In this document: piece by piece, positions 7,205 through 10,017 of the stretch | Position numbering within the stretch: the stretch's first letter is position 1 | Layout: each line of letters opens with the position of its first letter | Source: Candidatus Peribacterales bacterium | GTDB taxonomy: Bacteria > Patescibacteriota > Gracilibacteria > Peribacterales > Peribacteraceae | Assembly (NCBI GenBank): GCA_021731345.1 | Contig: JAKFXO010000005.1 | Location: 1 to 10,017, forward strand | DNA: 10,017 bases | Reading direction: 5' to 3' | The notes under the pieces: model-generated | The model's input: only the letters and a program-made list of their open reading frames with translations | Database searches by the model: none | Told to the model about the DNA's origin: nothing | Translations under genes and position numbers: made by a program

Positions 7205-7525
7205 ATGGCTTCGCCCATCACTGATGCTGAATTCGCTACCAAAGTCCTCAAATCCCCTATCCCTGTCCTAGTCGACTTTTGGGCTCCATGGTGCGGTCCA
7301 TGCAAAGCTATGAATCCAATTTTGGATGAGCTTTCTGCACAGTACGACGGCAAGATCACGTTTGTAAAAATGAACGTGGATGACAACGCAGACGTCCCTC
7401 AGCAGTTCAATGTCATGAGCATCCCGACATTCGTTCTCTTCAAAGGAGGCGAGGCAGTCGACACGTTCATCGGTGTACAATCAAAAGAGACTGTCGTCGG
7501 AAAACTCGACGCTCTGCTGAAGTAA
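7205..7525 (+). CDS. trxA: Thioredoxin
   Basis: This is a cytosolic dithiol-disulfide oxidoreductase that passes electrons from thioredoxin reductase to ribonucleotide reductase and other oxidised proteins. The 106 residues hold a complete thioredoxin fold: VLVDFWAPWCGPCK (21-34) with active-site Cys30 and Cys33 and the buried Asp24, the strand ITFVKMNVDDN (51-61), and SIPTFVLFKGGE (72-83) with cis-Pro74. The length is typical and there is no signal peptide. The frame opens at a GTG at 7142, but those 21 residues lie over the promoter, so I start at 7205, where the fold begins. A small membrane protein follows after two bases, so the two are probably cotranscribed. Confidence 0.95.
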   Translation: MASPITDAEFATKVLKSPIPVLVDFWAPWCGPCKAMNPILDELSAQYDGKITFVKMNVDDNADVPQQFNVMSIPTFVLFKGGEAVDTFIGVQSKETVVGKLDALLK

Positions 7526-7527
7526 GT

Positions 7528-7797
7528 ATGCGCATCATTCTTGGTGTCATCGGCATCATCTTCGCCTCCGTTCTCATTAAGTTCCGTGAACAAGTCGGTG
7601 AGATGCTCGGTGAGCCAGAGTGGGCAGAGAAAGTGGGCGGAATCTATAATCTGGTGATCATTATTGGTGTCGCAATGTACTTCTGGAGCATTTCGTACAT
7701 GACCAATACCCAGGACATCTTCTTTGCGCCGCTCATGTACATTCTGCCATTCGGAAAAGATGCTGGTCCGACGGGGGTGCCGGGAGTCGAGTCCTAG
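7528..7797 (+). CDS. Small membrane protein of unknown function, cotranscribed with thioredoxin
   Basis: I do not recognise this 89-residue protein. It starts with a hydrophobic segment (residues 2-18, ILGVIGIIFASVLIKF). A polar stretch with acidic residues follows (REQVGEMLGEPEWAEK, 20-35), then a second membrane segment at about 39-57 (YNLVIIIGVAMYFWS), and perhaps a short third hydrophobic patch (FFAPLMYILPF, 65-75). The tail is Gly/Pro-rich. There are no cysteines, so it is unlikely to be a direct disulfide partner of thioredoxin. The two-base gap from the thioredoxin stop argues that it is real and translated from the same message, probably by reinitiation, since no Shine-Dalgarno is evident. 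Confidence 0.8.
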   Translation: MRIILGVIGIIFASVLIKFREQVGEMLGEPEWAEKVGGIYNLVIIIGVAMYFWSISYMTNTQDIFFAPLMYILPFGKDAGPTGVPGVES

Positions 7798-7801
7798 TCG
7801 T

Positions 7802-7824
7802 ACGTCGTCGATGATGTCTTTTTT
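7802..7824 (+). terminator. Probable terminator of the thioredoxin operon
   Basis: A six-pair stem (ACGTCG with TGATGT, two G-U pairs, loop TCGA) is followed by C and six T. The stem is weak but the T run and position, five bases after the stop, fit. Confidence 0.45.
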
Positions 7825-7828
7825 GTCG

Positions 7829-7904
7829 TGGTGGAGCTGAGGAGATTCGAACTCCTGACCCTCTGGTTGCAAACCAGATGCTCTACCAACTGAGCTACAG
7901 CCCC
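7829..7904 (-). tRNA. tRNA-Ala(UGC), CCA encoded
   Basis: The 76 bases on the reverse strand fold as a full cloverleaf. The acceptor is GGGGCTG with CAGCTCC and includes the G3-U70 wobble pair that identifies alanine tRNAs. The D arm is GCTCAGTTGGTAGAGC, the anticodon stem TCTGG/CCAGA has loop TTTGCAA (anticodon TGC), and the T arm is AGGAG-TTCGAAT-CTCCT. The discriminator A is followed by an encoded CCA at 7829-7831. The gene points against the thioredoxin operon, tail to tail. Confidence 0.97.
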
Positions 7905-7917
7905 GTACGTATGTTGG

Positions 7918-7945
7918 ATCCTAACGAAGATATGAGAACGAGCAA
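7918..7945 (-). promoter_or_regulatory. Possible promoter of tRNA-Ala
   Basis: The reverse strand has TTGCTC (7940-7945), 16 bases, then TAGGAT (7918-7923, four of six to consensus), 13 bases before the tRNA 5' end. That would give a short leader for RNase P to remove. Both hexamers are imperfect. Confidence 0.35.
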
Positions 7946-7980
7946 CCTTTCTTGATAACGCTTCGCTACGCTCAGCTTGG

Positions 7981-7998
7981 CAACTGAGCTACAGCCCC
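7981..7998 (-). repeat. Exact 18-base copy of the tRNA-Ala 5' end (tRNA fragment)
   Basis: GGGGCTGTAGCTCAGTTG on the reverse strand repeats 7887-7904 exactly and in the same orientation, 94 bases away. It covers the acceptor 5' strand and half of the D arm, then identity stops. No anticodon or T arm follows, so it is a fragment rather than a second tRNA. It now forms an inverted pair with a neighbouring GCTCAG (7970-7975 against CTGAGC 7984-7989). Confidence 0.85.
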
Positions 7999-8108
7999 AC
8001 AGTGTGGATGGTACAACCGGCGTAAAAAGATCGACTCGCACGGCATTGTAGGCAAAAATCTATCACTTTGCGAGTGTCCTTTCATAGCTTTCCTCTGAGC
8101 AAATATAT
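7999..8108. other. Non-coding spacer between the tRNA fragment and the cysteine-rich operon
   Basis: I see no gene here. It holds CCACA-G-TGTGG (7997-8007), which touches the tRNA fragment. It also holds a seven-base inverted repeat ACTCGCA/TGCGAGT (8034-8040 and 8069-8075) with a 28-base loop. A reverse-strand TACCAT (8008-8013) could be the old -10 of the tRNA locus. Confidence 0.4.
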
Positions 8109-8137
8109 TTGCATATTTATAATAAATATTGTATAAT
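8109..8137 (+). promoter_or_regulatory. Promoter of the cysteine-rich protein operon
   Basis: TTGCAT (8109-8114), a 17-base spacer, and a perfect TATAAT (8132-8137). The predicted start near 8144 gives a leader of about 21 bases to the ATG at 8165, which has no Shine-Dalgarno. Confidence 0.7.
8113..8129. repeat. 17-bp palindrome within the promoter spacer, candidate operator
   Basis: ATATTTAT-A-ATAAATAT is a perfect inverted repeat around one central base. It starts inside the -35 and ends two bases before TATAAT, so a bound protein would block RNA polymerase. The region is AT-rich, which raises the chance of a coincidental palindrome. Confidence 0.45.
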
Positions 8138-8164
8138 AGTAAAAAGCTTCCCAACACCCATAAC

Positions 8165-8491
8165 ATGCCACAACAGAAGACATTTGATCCTTCGTGGAAC
8201 TTCTCTGCAGCCATTCTCGGCATCGGTGCAGTGTCACTTGTCTGCGCATTACTGTTTTCTAACGCGATGAACGATGTACACATGAAGGCTAGTGCAGCGC
8301 AGCTGACCTGTAGTGGAGGCCTTGAAATGTGTATGAAGTCTGCTGAGAAGAATCCTCAGTGTGATGCCTGCGTGGGCTCCGACGCGACAATCACCAGTGC
8401 GGCATGTCAAAAATGCGCCTCTGTTAAAGCCATGTGCCAAAACGGATACAACGCTTGCACGGACGAAGGTGGCAACATTCACGCTTGGTAA
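8165..8491 (+). CDS. Membrane-anchored cysteine-rich protein, first of a pair
   Basis: I do not recognise this 108-residue protein. One membrane segment lies at about residues 13-33 (FSAAILGIGAVSLVCALLF). A compact C-terminal region holds eight cysteines at 49, 56, 66, 69, 81, 84, 91 and 98, spaced C-x6-C-x9-CxxC-x11-CxxC-x6-C-x6-C, ending in CQNGYNAC. The two CxxC pairs and regular x6 spacing suggest helical hairpins held by disulfides or a metal site. If the N-terminus is inside, the cysteines face outside. I start at 8165 rather than at an in-frame ATG at 8129, because the latter lies on top of the TATAAT. The second gene of the pair follows 29 bases later, and both end before a shared terminator. 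Confidence 0.75.
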   Translation: MPQQKTFDPSWNFSAAILGIGAVSLVCALLFSNAMNDVHMKASAAQLTCSGGLEMCMKSAEKNPQCDACVGSDATITSAACQKCASVKAMCQNGYNACTDEGGNIHAW

Positions 8492-8520
8492 TACATACAT
8501 CATTTCTTACCCCATTTTCT

Positions 8521-8847
8521 ATGATCATCCGCGAAGGTACCACCCACCCAGGGCATCGCCGCATCGTTCTCATGACTATTGCGATCTTCGCTCTCATAGC
8601 AGCGCTGGCCGTGACGATGCAGACCAGAGAGATCAAAGGAGCAATCGTTGGTCTGGAGACTGCAACACGCGTTTCTGAAATTCAGCAGTTCCAATCAGGA
8701 TGCAACGAGTGCTTGGATAAATACACGGCGTGTGTCTCCCCTATCCGTAAGCGTCGCGACTACAGCGACGAGCGCATCGCAAATATCAATCGCCAATGCG
8801 CCACGCAATATAAAAACTGCCGCAATCGCGTGCAGTGCTTTAACTAA
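8521..8847 (+). CDS. Membrane-anchored cysteine-rich protein, second of a pair
   Basis: This unrecognised 108-residue protein has exactly the length of its neighbour. It has a basic N-terminus (HRR), a membrane segment at about 15-33 (IVLMTIAIFALIAALAVT), a helical linker (TREIKGAIVGLETATRVSE), then six cysteines at 61, 64, 71, 93, 100 and 106. CNECLDKYTAC matches the CxxC-x6-C of the first protein, and CLDKYTAC and CATQYKNC both fit C-x3-Y-x2-C, as does CQNGYNAC in the first. A basic stretch (RKRRD, 76-80) lies in the middle. The start at 8521 places the membrane segment near the N-terminus; the frame is open back to 8434, inside the preceding gene. The two are probably divergent paralogues or partners in one operon. 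Confidence 0.75.
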   Translation: MIIREGTTHPGHRRIVLMTIAIFALIAALAVTMQTREIKGAIVGLETATRVSEIQQFQSGCNECLDKYTACVSPIRKRRDYSDERIANINRQCATQYKNCRNRVQCFN

Positions 8848-8863
8848 ATAGTAAAAACCAAAG

Positions 8864-8897
8864 ACGCCTTAGGTGATGATCTCACCGAGGCGTTTTT
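8864..8897. terminator. Strong bidirectional terminator between convergent genes
   Basis: The outer stem is ACGCCT/AGGCGT (8864-8869, 8888-8893) and the inner stem GGTGA/TCACC (8872-8876, 8882-8886). Five T follow on the forward strand, and a run of five A at 8853-8857 serves the reverse strand. It ends the cysteine-rich operon. It also contains the last codons and stop of purP, so it can stop that transcript too. Confidence 0.85.
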
Positions 8898-10002
8898 GTT
8901 CGACTGCATTGCGAATCTCCATACCGACTCTTTCCCCGACACTCATGGAGTTTCCGTACAGATACCCCGAGTACGGAGTAGCAGCAGTACCGGGTGAACC
9001 GGGGATGCGAAGTGAGACATCGAAGATCACAATGTCCTCATTCCCCTCCTCTGCAACAACGGCTCCCTGAAGCGCAAAAGGACCAATGATGCCTTTGCCA
9101 CTTGGGTCCAAATCCTTCGGTAGTTTCTTGCACGCTGCGGCAAACTTTTCACCGAGGTCGAATGCTTTTTCGAGAATAGATTCTTTGACGGTACATGCGA
9201 TGTGCCCTGTTTCGATCATCTTCAGGGGAATAGTTTTCATCGCGAGTGTTTGCTGCTGCGCAGTCATGCGAAGGAAACCATCAAGATTTGTCTGGCGACG
9301 TGTATCAGTCCCAAGAAGCTCCAGCTCTCCTGTTAGTGGGGAGTAGAAGAAATTAAAGTTCACGGGTGCACCGACGATAAACTCTTCAATGGTTGCCGTG
9401 CGCCACTTGGCTCCTACCTTCCCCTCTTTCTCCAGTGCAGAACCAATCGATTCGTACGACTTTGCGTCAGTTGCGAGAAAAAATGCGCGCTCGTATCCGC
9501 GTGCTGCCTCAGCTGCCTTCACTAGTACCGGACGATCAATGTCATTGGCGCTCTTGAAAATTTTCGGTGTGCGAATGCCGGCTTTATGGAGAAGATCGTA
9601 CTGATTGAATGGCTGATCACGCTCTTCTAATTTCAGAAGCGTGCGTGACCCGAAGATCGGAATATGAAAATCATTTTCAACTTTTGAAAAGTCATCGAAG
9701 TACACCCAGAAATAACGGTTATGCACAAAAATTGTATTCATTTTTTTAAGCTTCTGTTGGACTTCTTTCTTGAGTACATCTGAAAAATTATCAACGACGA
9801 TTGTTTGATCGACACATCCGCGGTCTTCACGAGTTTTCAGATACTTTGAGTACGTCTTCTCTCTTCCATTGCGCGCCACAACCACCGTCGAAAAACCACA
9901 CTGCTTTGCTCCGGCGCAGACATCAAGCGCACTGTGTCCTCCGAGCGCGCCAACCGTGAGTTTCGTGAGGTCGTAGCCTTTGAGGAGGGCAGCTGTATCC
10001 AT
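8869..10002 (-). CDS. purP: Formate-dependent FAICAR synthetase PurP (archaeal-type purine synthesis)
   Basis: PurP is an ATP-grasp ligase that makes FAICAR from AICAR, formate and ATP, the penultimate step to IMP, replacing the folate-dependent transformylase half of PurH. The 377 residues are near the archaeal length. Motifs are GGHSALDVCAGAK (21-33) and NGREKTY (45-51) of the N-terminal domain, PIFGSRTLLKLEER (115-128), RPVLVKAAEAARGYERAFF (157-175), IEEFIVGAPVNFNFFYSP (205-222), ELLGTDTRRQTNLDGF (228-243), GIIGPFALQ (304-312) and FDVSLRIPGSPGT (327-339). I name it by motif recall; a PurP paralogue of other function is the main alternative. The ATG at 10002 has TACACT six bases upstream. 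The stop lies inside the terminator hairpin. Confidence 0.88.
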   Translation of the reverse strand: MDTAALLKGYDLTKLTVGALGGHSALDVCAGAKQCGFSTVVVARNGREKTYSKYLKTREDRGCVDQTIVVDNFSDVLKKEVQQKLKKMNTIFVHNRYFWVYFDDFSKVENDFHIPIFGSRTLLKLEERDQPFNQYDLLHKAGIRTPKIFKSANDIDRPVLVKAAEAARGYERAFFLATDAKSYESIGSALEKEGKVGAKWRTATIEEFIVGAPVNFNFFYSPLTGELELLGTDTRRQTNLDGFLRMTAQQQTLAMKTIPLKMIETGHIACTVKESILEKAFDLGEKFAAACKKLPKDLDPSGKGIIGPFALQGAVVAEEGNEDIVIFDVSLRIPGSPGTAATPYSGYLYGNSMSVGERVGMEIRNAVEQKRLGEIIT

Positions 10003-10008
10003 ATGCGA

Positions 10009-10014
10009 AGTGTA
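10009..10014 (-). promoter_or_regulatory. -10 element TACACT, predicted leaderless start of purP
   Basis: On the reverse strand TACACT (four of six to consensus) ends six bases before the purP ATG, the same arrangement as at four other genes here. The -35 would lie outside the window. Confidence 0.45.
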
Positions 10015-10017
10015 GCG

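Noticed and set aside
7399..7872. Reverse open frame of 157 codons across the thioredoxin operon and the tRNA
   Set aside because: It starts inside the tRNA gene and runs antisense to two well-supported genes.
7799..7910. CGTACGT on both sides of the tRNA (7799-7805 and 7904-7910) as a target-site duplication
   Set aside because: Seven bases containing a palindrome are too short, and the second copy overlaps the tRNA 5' end; nothing suggests the tRNA itself moved.

Overview
The window looks like a stretch of chromosome from a small-genome uncultivated bacterium, probably of the Candidate Phyla Radiation (Patescibacteria), and perhaps the Peregrinibacteria/Peribacteria branch. That placement is inference. 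It rests on bacterial housekeeping genes beside an archaeal-type purine enzyme (PurP), several short orphan membrane proteins, almost no Shine-Dalgarno sequences, and roughly balanced base composition. TGA ends ruvA and pgi, so the UGA=Gly code of Gracilibacteria/Absconditabacteria does not apply. Nothing looks like a phage, a transposon or CRISPR.

Layout: 1-888 (-) is the N-terminal part of gyrA, running off the left edge. 1090-1824 (-) is an unrecognised 244-residue protein with its own terminator. 1945-2670 (+) is a DUF1624/HGSNAT-like membrane acyltransferase, followed by rsmI at 2681-3358 (+). 3355-5124 (-) is a secreted coiled-coil M23 peptidase of the EnvC/NlpD type, converging on rsmI with a 4-base overlap. 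Divergent from it, 5267-5848 (+) is ruvA and 5862-7145 (+) is pgi. A promoter at the pgi stop leads into thioredoxin (7205-7525) and a small membrane protein (7528-7797). A tRNA-Ala(UGC) at 7829-7904 (-) has an exact 18-base copy of its 5' end 94 bases further along. 8165-8491 and 8521-8847 (+) encode two 108-residue, membrane-anchored cysteine-rich proteins with their own promoter. A bidirectional terminator separates them from purP (8869-10002, -).

The genes are mostly unrelated housekeeping functions (DNA topology, recombination, rRNA modification, glycolysis, redox, purine synthesis, cell-wall remodelling) in short units. The most consistent unexplained signal concerns initiation. Five of the eleven starts (1945, 2681, 5124, 5267, 10002) have a -10-like hexamer of the form TAnnnT ending only 6-7 bases before the ATG, which puts the predicted transcription start on or next to the start codon. 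These genes are probably leaderless. Two other promoters carry perfect palindromes inside their -35/-10 spacers, and ruvA carries an inverted repeat over its -10; these are candidate operators. The cysteine-rich pair and the broken tRNA copy are the other parts most worth following up.
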